A DNA stretch of 8,659 nucleotides from Phycisphaerae bacterium (GCA_013044065.1 JABEVA010000262.1:1-8659), one strand, 5' to 3'. Positions 1 through 6,501 are shown, numbered from the stretch's first letter. Numbers and translations: made by a program. Notes: generated by a model from the sequence alone, not told the origin.

Positions 1-66
1 CATCACGGGGCCAAAAGTCCAGATTAGACGTGCCAGGAATCTCTTAAGTTCAATACCCTTCCGCAT
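1..66 (-). CDS. Possible 5' end of an unrecognised gene (partial, runs off left edge)
   Basis: An ATG at 66 on the minus strand opens 22 sense codons to the window edge, beginning MRKGIELKRFLARL and followed by a hydrophobic, aromatic stretch. It has the basic-then-hydrophobic look of a membrane protein N terminus. The frame is also open upstream of this ATG, and no strong Shine-Dalgarno is visible (only CGGG close to the start), so the start is uncertain. It lies about 50 bases downstream of the copper lipoprotein gene on the same strand, so it could be the third gene of that unit. Genes beside such copper-binding proteins are often SCO/SenC-like or efflux components, but nothing in 22 residues identifies the family. 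Confidence 0.35.
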   Translation of the reverse strand, partial: MRKGIELKRFLARLIWTFGPVM

Positions 67-116
67 GGCCCGAATTGTAACCGGCCACAGTGGGTCTGAA
101 AACCGGGGTTGCCGGA

Positions 117-533
117 TCAGGGCCTGTTCGGGGCAAGGTTGAAGTGAATGCTCGTTGTGGGAGGCAGCTTTTTAAGGCGTGTGATGAGCATGCGGTCTTG
201 GACCCAGTTGACTTTGTAGGTGAACGCAATTTTATCGCCCACCGCCAAGTCTGCTTGGGAAACGGTTTTGGCCAATTGGCAGGGCATGGTCATGGCCGCC
301 ATTGGCGTTATCTGGCCCGTTATACCGGTCCAATTGGGTATGGCTTGCATTTTGATCATCATGCTGGATGGTCCCTGCATGGGCACGGGCAAAGATCGGA
401 TAATGCCCTTGAGGTGGTAAACGTAAGTGACACCCTGCGGGGCAAATTGGCGGGAATTTTTGGATCGGCAGCCGGCGATGGGTATGCACAGCAGGACAAT
501 CAATACGGTGACGAACGGCATCTGGCGGTGCAT
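117..533 (-). CDS. CusF/PF11604-like copper-binding lipoprotein
   Basis: This is a 138-residue secreted lipoprotein, probably a periplasmic copper(I)-binding chaperone of the CusF-like type often found beside SCO1 or copper-efflux genes. Residues 1-22 form a lipoprotein signal: basic start, hydrophobic core, lipobox IAGC with Cys22 as the lipidated residue. A small beta-barrel-like domain follows (about 36-123): YHLKGIIRSLP, then MQAIP, the diagnostic MAAMTMP at 78-84, and the AVGDKIAFTYKV strand at 97-108. Met81 and Met83 match the conserved MTM copper ligands. The usual His in the HExIP motif is Met62 here, and Cys85 follows the MTMP. I chose ATG 533 because it places the signal peptide at residue 1 and has GGAG eight bases upstream. 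An in-frame ATG at 566 (GAGG upstream) would add 11 residues (MTDFPTLLENP). The upstream M50 protease gene ends only 6 bases before that alternative start, so the two are probably co-transcribed. Copper binding is inferred from the family, not shown. Confidence 0.8.
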   Translation of the reverse strand: MHRQMPFVTVLIVLLCIPIAGCRSKNSRQFAPQGVTYVYHLKGIIRSLPVPMQGPSSMMIKMQAIPNWTGITGQITPMAAMTMPCQLAKTVSQADLAVGDKIAFTYKVNWVQDRMLITRLKKLPPTTSIHFNLAPNRP

Positions 534-572
534 GGGGTTCTCCAAAAGAGTGGGAAAATCAGTCATCGTGCC

Positions 573-1583
573 TCAGTGACTGGGTCTTCCGCCCGGGGGG
601 CCGACGGCCATGGTTTGCACACTGCGGACATAATCGGCCCCGAGCCATGCCGCGATGGTGTTGGGTGTGCGACACTGTGGGCAAGTGATGGATGCGGCGG
701 AATAATTCTGGCCACAATGTGGGCACACTCCGTGATCCGCAAACAGATCAAACTTCTGCTGGCATTTGCCGCATTTGAAAAACTCTCCAACCGGCGGCTC
801 CAAGTTGCAGGATGGACAATGGGCATGAGCGTGGGTATCGGTCGGGATGTCGGAGGGGTGAATTTGGCCCCGGTGTTCCAGTCGCAGCCGCGCACCAAGT
901 TGAAAACCTTGCCAGGCGTTCATGAGCAGAAAAACGCCCATGAGCAACATGTAAATGCCGCCAAAAGCGCCTTGGCCATGGATCAGCAAGCTGACATACC
1001 AGAGCATTCCGACTGCCGTCGCCGCCATGCCAACACCCGATGCGATTTGCAGGGAAAGCCCATCACCGAGCACAAACCATAAAAGCGACCACAGGATTTT
1101 TCCACCATCCAGGGGATAAATAGGCAAAATATTAAACACCAGCAGAATAAGGTTGATAACGTACATCTGATGGATGAATTGCCCGATATTGGCCGAAACG
1201 GGCAAACTCCCAACCGCGGCCGCGTGGTTGAATACCCCCAGAATAGGCCACAAAATCACATTCACCAGCGGTCCGGCCACTACGGTCCAAAGCATGGCTG
1301 GTGCCTTCCACGGTGGTTGGCCGAAGGCAATACCACCAAACGGCCAAAGAATAATGGTATTGGCGGTGCCGCCGACGGAACGGCAGGCCAATTGATGGCC
1401 GAATTCATGGGTCAGCACGATGGCAAAGAGGCTCAGAATAACATAGAGGTTCCATATCGGGCTGGTGAACTGGCCCCAGGGAGATTGATAATCGATGTAA
1501 ACAATAATCAACCACGTCCAATGCACGAATACGTCAATGCCGAAGAGGCGAAATATTCGTAGTGCGCCGTTGCGAAGAAACAT
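573..1583 (-). CDS. M50-family site-2 protease-like intramembrane zinc metalloprotease with C-terminal zinc ribbons
   Basis: This 336-residue protein is a polytopic site-2 protease homologue expected to cut substrates within the cytoplasmic membrane. The zinc site is visible: HEFGH at 59-63 within a hydrophobic helix, and the second active-site segment around LPIYPLDGG at 153-161, where Asp159 is the third ligand. Hydrophobic segments lie at about 17-32, 43-63, 95-115, 133-155, 183-202 and 205-222, matching the compact SpoIVFB/S2P-type core without a PDZ domain. After a His-rich linker (HAHAH, 251-255) there are four Cys pairs (256/259, 271/274, 287/290, 301/304), enough for two zinc ribbons. 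The substrate is unknown; the ribbons might bind a protein or nucleic acid partner. ATG 1583 has GGAGG nine bases upstream. The gene for a copper lipoprotein follows almost directly, so a shared envelope or metal role is possible but unproven. The M50 assignment is secure; the physiological role is not. Confidence 0.93.
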   Translation of the reverse strand: MFLRNGALRIFRLFGIDVFVHWTWLIIVYIDYQSPWGQFTSPIWNLYVILSLFAIVLTHEFGHQLACRSVGGTANTIILWPFGGIAFGQPPWKAPAMLWTVVAGPLVNVILWPILGVFNHAAAVGSLPVSANIGQFIHQMYVINLILLVFNILPIYPLDGGKILWSLLWFVLGDGLSLQIASGVGMAATAVGMLWYVSLLIHGQGAFGGIYMLLMGVFLLMNAWQGFQLGARLRLEHRGQIHPSDIPTDTHAHAHCPSCNLEPPVGEFFKCGKCQQKFDLFADHGVCPHCGQNYSAASITCPQCRTPNTIAAWLGADYVRSVQTMAVGPPGGRPSH

Positions 1584-1797
1584 GAATTTGGGCCTCCAAA
1601 GGCATCGCGCGTGCAGATGCGCTGCTTACTCTGTGGATTGTAGGGATTCCTATGCCAAAATAAAAGCCTGGTTCTTAGTTTGCTGTTCATTTTGGTATCT
1701 TGCGCGCGGCGGGACTTACCCAAGATTAATCCAATGTCAGGTTAAGGTTAGCACGCCGGCTCGACCAGATCCAGTTGCCTGCCGCAGGTGCCGACAT
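1584..1797 (-). other. Intergenic region between galM and the M50 protease gene
   Basis: These 214 bases separate two minus-strand genes. I see no gene and no convincing terminator after galM. On the minus strand a TACAAT hexamer about 50 bases upstream of the protease start could be a -10, but no good -35 sits at the right distance. Short inverted repeats are present (GCATC at 1602-1606 with GATGC at 1616-1620; CCTGCCGCAGG at 1778-1788), neither followed by a T run. Confidence 0.5.
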
Positions 1798-2853
1798 TTA
1801 TTGCCGGTGCCAATCTTCATCACCGGATAAAAACCGATAAACCGCCATTTCATGATAGGCGCGTTCCGGATACACCAGAATGGAGGGGAAATGGCTGTGA
1901 TGGACAGAATCAGCGAAATGCTGAGTTTCAAGGCAAAAGCCGTAATGCTTCAGGTACGGGCCGCCGATACCACGGATGGTGCCATCAAGAAAATTGCCGG
2001 TATAAAACTGAATTCCAGGTTGTGTGGTGCGCACTTCCATCACCCGGCCGGTTTGGGGTTCTCTCACCCGGGCAGCCAGACGCAGATGGTGCGGCTGGGG
2101 GCGTACCACAAAATTGTGATCATATCCCGGGGCTACTTTAGCGATGCGGGATCCGATGGTGGCGGGTTTGGTAAAATCCACAGGTGTGCCCTGGACACGG
2201 AGAATTTCACCGGTAGGCAAAAGAGTGTTGTCGGAAGGGGTATAAAAATCGGCGGCAATAAAGACTTCATGGCCGAGGATATCACCTTGGCCGGCTCCAC
2301 GCAGGTTAAAATAGGCATGGTTGGTCATGTTGATGGGCGTGGTTTTATCCGTCGCGGCGTGATACTCAATGATCAGGTCCCTCTCCACGAGTCGATAAAC
2401 AACTTTGGCCTGCACGTTACCCGGAAAGCCTTCTTCCATGTCCGGGCTGAAGTAGGAAAATGCCACACCGCAGCCGCGCTGATCATCGCAAATTTCGGCG
2501 TTCCACAGTCGATAGCCAAACCCCTGCGGTCCGCCATGGATGGTGTTGGGGCCATCGTTGGTCGTGAGCTTATACGCTACATCATCGAGATAGAATATGC
2601 CGCCAGCGATACGGTTAGCGACCCTGCCGACAGTGGTTCCCAAATGCGGATGTTTAGCAAGGTAGCCGGCTAGATTGGCAAATCCCAATACGACATCGGC
2701 CACTTTCCCTGAGCGATCCGGCGTGTGAAGCTCGGTAAGCGTTGCGCCATAGGAGGTCACTTTGGCGATTAAACCAGAGGGACTGGTCAGCGTATAAACA
2801 TCCGCCGTCCGACCGTCAGCCATTGTTCCAAATCTTGTGCATGTGGTTTTCAT
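1798..2853 (-). CDS. galM: Aldose 1-epimerase (galactose mutarotase)
   Basis: GalM interconverts alpha and beta anomers of hexoses such as galactose and glucose, feeding sugar catabolism. The 351-residue product matches the usual family length of about 340-350. It begins MKTTCTRFGTMADGR, a typical GalM opening, and carries the family landmarks: GRVANRI around 76-82, the HGG loop with His106, NMTNHAYFNL with the catalytic acid His179, the DHNF segment at 245-248, and FCLETQ with the catalytic base Glu309. The strand PGIQFYTGNFLDG (279-291) is also typical. The reading frame extends upstream to 3105, but those 84 residues are Arg/Gly/Pro-rich and resemble no GalM, so ATG 2853 is the better start. 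It has no clear Shine-Dalgarno sequence. No signal peptide is visible, so a cytoplasmic enzyme is expected. No gal operon genes are adjacent; the GT87 gene diverges from it. Confidence 0.96.
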   Translation of the reverse strand: MKTTCTRFGTMADGRTADVYTLTSPSGLIAKVTSYGATLTELHTPDRSGKVADVVLGFANLAGYLAKHPHLGTTVGRVANRIAGGIFYLDDVAYKLTTNDGPNTIHGGPQGFGYRLWNAEICDDQRGCGVAFSYFSPDMEEGFPGNVQAKVVYRLVERDLIIEYHAATDKTTPINMTNHAYFNLRGAGQGDILGHEVFIAADFYTPSDNTLLPTGEILRVQGTPVDFTKPATIGSRIAKVAPGYDHNFVVRPQPHHLRLAARVREPQTGRVMEVRTTQPGIQFYTGNFLDGTIRGIGGPYLKHYGFCLETQHFADSVHHSHFPSILVYPERAYHEMAVYRFLSGDEDWHRQ

Positions 2854-2873
2854 GGCATGAGTTTTATCGCAGA

Positions 2874-2890
2874 ATTGCCCGCATGGCAAT
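2874..2890. promoter_or_regulatory. Small inverted repeat upstream of galM
   Basis: ATTGCC (2874-2879) and GGCAAT (2885-2890) form a perfect 6-bp-arm dyad with a 5-base spacer, ending 20 bases upstream of the proposed galM start. It could be an operator or a 5' leader hairpin. On the minus strand an ATAAAA hexamer lies between the dyad and the ATG, at 16 bases from a TTGCCA within the dyad, which would give a very short or absent leader. A dyad this small can occur by chance. Confidence 0.25.
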
Positions 2891-3010
2891 CCTCGCGTAT
2901 CTTTGTCAAAGCGATAGAGGACCGCTGCGGGTGGTCCCGCTTTGCGCTGGGCCGTGAATTTTACCCTGGTGCCGCGGCCTCTCCCAAGGCCACCCTGGCT
3001 GGAGAATCGT

Positions 3011-3039
3011 TTGTCCGACAAAATCTTGGGTTGTAAATC
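3011..3039 (+). promoter_or_regulatory. Candidate promoter for the GT87 glycosyltransferase gene
   Basis: TTGTCC (3011-3016) and TAAATC (3034-3039) are separated by 17 bases, acceptable sigma70-type hexamers. A start point near 3046 would leave a leader of about 28 bases before ATG 3074, which supports that start over the TTG at 2942. The -35 element lies in a perfect short dyad, TTGTC-C-GACAA (3011-3021). The match is modest and unsupported by experiment. Confidence 0.35.
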
Positions 3040-3073
3040 ACCGGATCGTCTGCCTGCGGGGGTGGGGCGACTC

Positions 3074-4399
3074 ATGACGGTCGCCGTTTGGTCGATCATG
3101 GGCATTTTAACGGTGATTACCGCTTTTCAGATGCGCACGCGGGTGGTTCGCAACAGCCATCAGCACCCACGGGTGGATGTCAATGATTTCGACCGCTGGA
3201 TGCACATGTTTCCAGGGTTTTTGTTTCACCATGCGAATTTTGTCAACGATCTTTGGCCCATGCCGCCATCGACATTGTATTTGCTTTCGCCGCTGGCGCT
3301 GTTTTCGCCGGCCAATGCCCAGTTTGTTTGGATTTGCTGCAAGCCTTTTATGGTTGCGGCGATTTTTTACATGGTGCTAGCCATGGTTCGTCGTGCGGGG
3401 GTTCGGCTGTCGGCGGCCACCATCGCCCTGTTGGCGGCGATCTGGTTTTGGCCCATTATCGGCGACATGCAGGAAGGCCAAATGAATCTGTTCATGTTGA
3501 CTCCCATGGTGGCCGGTCTTTTTTTTGCGCAACTGGAAAAGCCCCGCACCGACTGGTTGGCTGGTTTGTTGATCGGGCTGGCGGTATGTATCAAAGTGAC
3601 GCCGATCATATTCCTGATCTACATGCTGTGGCGACGGCGCTGGCGTGTGGCTGCGGCCATTGTGCTGGGAACGCTCTTCTGGATTTTTCCGGCCGGTGCA
3701 CTGGCCTTCGGCTGGCAGCAAAATCTAATCTGGTGGAACCAGTGGACACACATCATGATTACCCCTTACGTGCTCAAGGGTGCCGTCAGTGTTTACAGCG
3801 GCGAATCAATTCCCAGTTTTCTGTATCGCCTGCTGACCCATGTGCCGGCGTTCATTACATCGCATCACGGCGGTCAAAAATTGTGGTACGTCAACGTCGT
3901 GAACTTGCGACCAGCCACAGCGCGGCTGGTGGTGCGCACAGCGCTGGTGCTCATCGGGCTGACGGGGCTGCTGTGGATGCACCGCCGTCTACCCACCCTG
4001 CAATGCCGTCGTTACATCATGGAAATCGGCGCTGTGGCGGCGTTTATGCTCTGGGCTGAGGAATGGTGTTGGGTTCCTCATTATGTCACGCTGGTCTTGA
4101 CCATCGCCGCTGCCGGTATGATCGCGGCGGATGATCAGGCCCCTGCGCGAGCCGCAAGACGGGCATGGTTGGCCCTGTGGGTGGCGGCCGTGTTGATGTT
4201 CTTTACCTCCGATGCAGTGAAGATATTTGGTCCCCATGCCAGCAATTGGGGCCGTACATTGGACCCCAGTCTTTTCGCCGGTATTGGTCTTGTGCTGGTA
4301 CTTTTATTTGCCGGTTATTCCAGGCTTACCGCATACGGGGGTGATCGCACCGGTCACCAGGCCGGTGCTGGTGGCAATGAGTCGCTCTCAGCGCGGTAG
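3074..4399 (+). CDS. GT87-family (DUF2029) polytopic glycosyltransferase, mannosyltransferase-like
   Basis: This 441-residue membrane protein resembles GT-C fold enzymes of family GT87, which transfer mannose or arabinose-type sugars from polyprenyl-phosphate donors onto cell-envelope glycans on the outer face of the membrane. About ten or more hydrophobic segments run through it (for example 92-108, 113-130, 161-184, 192-213, 285-301, 335-352, 400-414). Family landmarks are an acidic first outer loop (DVNDFDRW, 35-42, where GT-C enzymes carry the catalytic Asp), the GQMNLFML segment at 135-142, and GLAVCIKVTPIIFLIYMLWRR at 168-188. ATG 3074 places the first membrane helix at the N terminus and has a G-rich GGTGGGG six bases upstream. 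The longer frame from TTG 2942 would add 44 basic, Pro-rich residues with no family resemblance. Its 3' end overlaps the convergent secreted-protein gene by 12 bases. The acceptor and sugar cannot be told from sequence. Confidence 0.85.
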   Translation: MTVAVWSIMGILTVITAFQMRTRVVRNSHQHPRVDVNDFDRWMHMFPGFLFHHANFVNDLWPMPPSTLYLLSPLALFSPANAQFVWICCKPFMVAAIFYMVLAMVRRAGVRLSAATIALLAAIWFWPIIGDMQEGQMNLFMLTPMVAGLFFAQLEKPRTDWLAGLLIGLAVCIKVTPIIFLIYMLWRRRWRVAAAIVLGTLFWIFPAGALAFGWQQNLIWWNQWTHIMITPYVLKGAVSVYSGESIPSFLYRLLTHVPAFITSHHGGQKLWYVNVVNLRPATARLVVRTALVLIGLTGLLWMHRRLPTLQCRRYIMEIGAVAAFMLWAEEWCWVPHYVTLVLTIAAAGMIAADDQAPARAARRAWLALWVAAVLMFFTSDAVKIFGPHASNWGRTLDPSLFAGIGLVLVLLFAGYSRLTAYGGDRTGHQAGAGGNESLSAR

Positions 4400-5221
4400 C
4401 GGAAGATTTTTGAGGTCGAATGGCACGCGAAAAAATTTCTCATGAATTCGCATCGTCAATTGCAGGGATGCATTAGCGCTCAACGGCTGCGCCAACGGAA
4501 TAGCCACCACCAGGCCGTGCGGTATGTCCATAAAAATATCCGAGGGAGCGGGCGTTGATTTTGGAATAGCGGCTGCTGTGCTTACCACAGCTCGCAGAAT
4601 ATCCGGCCGGCCGACGATGCGCAGCCGCAACAATTTTTCCCGTTTGCCGTTGGGCCTCGTCCGCTGTTTCTCGACCTGTACACGAAGGTGGGTGCCCGGC
4701 AGCGCCGTGGCCGGAATCTCATGTCCGAGCAGATTTCGCACCCGGGCGATGGTAAACGTTTTGCTGGTGCCATCGGCGACCACTACAAAGGAGCCTTGCA
4801 GACTGGCAATGCGCAGCACATGGTTGGCGGGGGGCAGAAAGTTAAGGGCTACAGGAAATCCCAAATCCCCGGCGGCCCGCATGGCATAACGCATCTGCGG
4901 TGGAATTGCCACCGCGTTGGCAAATTGTTTGGGGATCAGTCGTAATGCCACACCGTTGCTGAGCATGGCGGAGCTTATTTGCAGCGAGAAACAGCGGTGC
5001 GGATGGCTGATGGCCCGGGAGATGACTTGCAGTCGTACTTGCAGCAGTTGTCGCCGAGCCAGATAGGGTCCGACTGTGTGTTTATCTCCGCCCAACAAAA
5101 TAGATTTGTTTTCGGTAATGCAAATGGGCAAAACGCGGACGGTTGGAGCATTTTGTTTTGCCGCCGGCAGGCCTAGACTTGCTATGGCCAACAGAATCAA
5201 AGCCGTCGGTTTGCGGTTCAT
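4388..5221 (-). CDS. Secreted protein of unknown function
   Basis: I do not recognise this 277-residue protein. Residues 1-21 look like a Sec signal peptide (MNRK, then a hydrophobic ALILLAIASLGLPA core, with Ala-X-Ala-like cleavage near 20-21), so the mature protein is probably periplasmic or surface-exposed. No membrane helix follows. The body reads as alternating beta strands: VLRIASLQGSFVVVADG (135-151) followed by TFTIARVRNLLG, a basic strand-turn section RVQVEKQ...LLRLRIVGR (180-205), and a C-terminal strand FFRVPFDLKNLPLP (263-276). Only two Cys remain in the mature chain (Cys34, Cys77), and no catalytic motif is evident. ATG 5221 has AGGAG seven bases upstream. Its start lies 24 bases after the stop of the tRNase Z-like gene on the same strand, so the two are probably co-transcribed, although one product should be cytoplasmic and the other exported. 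Confidence 0.75.
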   Translation of the reverse strand: MNRKPTALILLAIASLGLPAAKQNAPTVRVLPICITENKSILLGGDKHTVGPYLARRQLLQVRLQVISRAISHPHRCFSLQISSAMLSNGVALRLIPKQFANAVAIPPQMRYAMRAAGDLGFPVALNFLPPANHVLRIASLQGSFVVVADGTSKTFTIARVRNLLGHEIPATALPGTHLRVQVEKQRTRPNGKREKLLRLRIVGRPDILRAVVSTAAAIPKSTPAPSDIFMDIPHGLVVAIPLAQPLSANASLQLTMRIHEKFFRVPFDLKNLPLPR

Positions 5222-5245
5222 GACAATCTCCTGCCGCGGCCGCCT

Positions 5246-6283
5246 TTATCCATCGGTTTCGTCGGCGATGGGCGGTTCGGTTGGCACAAAGGTTGCGGCC
5301 TTGCCGGGGCGCACATGCAAATGCTGGGCATGATCCATCAGGAATTCCACCCGCGGGTGCACGCTGGATTTGGCCAAGGCTCGCTTAAGCGTACCGGCTG
5401 CCCAGCGCAGCCCGGTGCGGCGTGATACATGGGCGATCAGAATCAGATCGTTGCGCAACTGTGGTAAAACTTCGAGCAGGTCATCCAGATGCAGGTGTCG
5501 GCCAGTGGCGGCACGACGTTTGTGGCTTGGGTCAAAAAATGTGCACTCGGTGATCAGCACCTGCGCATCACGAACCCCATCTTGGAGCAATGTTTCTCCC
5601 AAGGCGGTATCGCCGGTATAGGCCACCAATGGCACGTCCACGGTGTATGTTATCTTTTCGCCACGGTCCTTCATCTCACGCAGAATGTGGCCTGGTAATC
5701 GCTGCTCAAGCAGGTCGGGACGAAGTTTTTCCCGTCGGTCCACCAGAGTATAGCCTAAGGAGGGAACAGTGTGGCAGGTGGCGAAAGCCCTGGCGATCAG
5801 TCCTTTGCGCACTTCAAACTCGTCGCCGACTTCCATCGGCACTATGCGATGTTGGGCTACTTTGCCTTCCAACGCCGCCCAGGCGTGGACAATGCCGGCA
5901 ACCCCATCGGCAATTTTTACGGGGCAGAGAATGGTACCGGGACTCATGCCTTGAAAAATTCGCTGTGAAAGGTAATAAGCAATGCCTGCACTATGGTCTA
6001 TGTGGCCATGGGTAAGCAGACAAAAGTCGCTTACCAGCAGCGGCCGTGGGCACTTGCCGATATCAAAAACCACGTTTAATTCTGGAATCTGCACGGCACT
6101 TTCCTCACCGGCGACACTATAGCCGACAATATGAAAGCGCGGGGTCTCGACGACCGCCAACGCCGGCAGCAGGGGTATTTGTCTTGGTGAATCGGTGGCT
6201 GCGCGATGGGTACCGGGAAGGGGCGGCTCTAAGATCGGACCGCCAGCTTTAGGTTCAGGATTGGCCATTGTTGCATCTACCAT
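5246..6283 (-). CDS. Metallo-beta-lactamase-fold hydrolase, short tRNase Z (RNase Z)-like
   Basis: This 345-residue protein has the full metal site of the MBL superfamily: THGHIDH at 91-97, His171 (in CHT), Asp225 in YTGDT, and His285 in the AHVS segment. A conserved-looking GYSVAGEE (54-61), FDIGKCPR (73-80), ITECTFFD (244-251) and His263/His265 (HLHLDDLL) resemble, from memory, plant-type short tRNase Z (TRZ1/TRZ2), the endonuclease that trims tRNA 3' trailers. A basic Leu-rich insert at about 184-208 sits where short tRNase Z enzymes carry their tRNA-binding arm. Another phosphodiesterase or general MBL hydrolase remains possible. The first 48 residues are an extra Pro-rich, low-complexity tail. 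Neither ATG 6283 nor in-frame ATG 6268 has a Shine-Dalgarno, so the true start may be at either. It heads a two-gene unit with the secreted protein and diverges from cysD. Confidence 0.88.
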   Translation of the reverse strand: MVDATMANPEPKAGGPILEPPLPGTHRAATDSPRQIPLLPALAVVETPRFHIVGYSVAGEESAVQIPELNVVFDIGKCPRPLLVSDFCLLTHGHIDHSAGIAYYLSQRIFQGMSPGTILCPVKIADGVAGIVHAWAALEGKVAQHRIVPMEVGDEFEVRKGLIARAFATCHTVPSLGYTLVDRREKLRPDLLEQRLPGHILREMKDRGEKITYTVDVPLVAYTGDTALGETLLQDGVRDAQVLITECTFFDPSHKRRAATGRHLHLDDLLEVLPQLRNDLILIAHVSRRTGLRWAAGTLKRALAKSSVHPRVEFLMDHAQHLHVRPGKAATFVPTEPPIADETDG

Positions 6284-6333
6284 GTCATCATCGTTTTACA
6301 GTCAGCACGGGGCGTGTCGGCGGCAAGTCAGCT

Positions 6334-6362
6334 TATCTAAAGTACTTCCAAACCAAAGCCAA
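6334..6362 (-). promoter_or_regulatory. Candidate promoter for the tRNase Z-like / secreted protein unit
   Basis: On the minus strand TTGGCT (6362-6357) and TAGATA (6339-6334) are spaced by 17 bases. A start near 6327 would give a leader of about 45 bases before the ATG at 6283. The hexamers are reasonable but not strong matches, and this is prediction only. Confidence 0.35.
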
Positions 6363-6455
6363 CTGATAAGTTAACCGATAGCCGCAGTGACGGCAATTCT
6401 TCTTGGTGGTGGTCGTTGGGAGCTGTAGCCGATAAAATGATGGTGGCTGTGGTGA

Positions 6456-6485
6456 CTTGCCGGGTAAACAATTACCTATTATACT
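6456..6485 (+). promoter_or_regulatory. Candidate sigma70-type promoter of cysDN
   Basis: TTGCCG (6456-6461) and TATACT (6480-6485) are 18 bases apart, upstream of cysD with a predicted leader of roughly 45 bases. TATACT is a near-consensus -10. It lies within the left arm and loop of the dyad at 6474-6501, and the -35 overlaps the 10-mer TGACTTGCCG. A nearby TTGACA at 6501 is too close to the start codon to serve as -35. Confidence 0.45.
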
Positions 6486-6501
6486 TATGGGAATAGTAGG
6501 T
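6474..6501. promoter_or_regulatory. Dyad overlapping the cysDN -10: candidate operator or leader hairpin
   Basis: Arms ACCTATTAT (6474-6482) and ATAGTAGGT (6493-6501) are inverted repeats matching at 8 of 9 positions, and all nine pair in RNA if one G-U is allowed. The spacer is 10 bases. The left arm overlaps the proposed -10, so a bound repressor would block transcription; this geometry suits a dimeric regulator responding to sulfur or cysteine supply. The regulator is unknown, and the match to any known operator was not tested. Confidence 0.4.

Noticed and set aside
90..1082. A 330-codon open frame on the plus strand
   Set aside because: It lies antisense to the M50 protease and the copper lipoprotein, whose motifs are clear. 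Its translation is low in hydrophobic pattern, rich in Gly/His/Arg, and matches no family.
1778..1788. CCTGCCGCAGG hairpin as a terminator after galM
   Set aside because: The stem is only 4-5 base pairs with a tiny loop, and no T run follows on the minus strand.
1852..2673. A 273-codon open frame on the plus strand
   Set aside because: It is the complement of galM, which is certain from its motifs. It has no plausible ribosome site or domain.
2854..3105. An 84-residue N-terminal extension of galM
   Set aside because: It is Arg/Gly/Pro-rich and unlike GalM, while MKTTCTRFGTMADG at 2853 matches the normal family start. It would also overlap the divergent GT87 gene.
3253..4059. A 268-codon open frame on the plus strand, shifted relative to the GT87 gene
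   Set aside because: It is an alternate-frame shadow of the GT87 gene. The frame used gives coherent membrane helices and family motifs, while this one gives Cys/His/Gly-rich noise.
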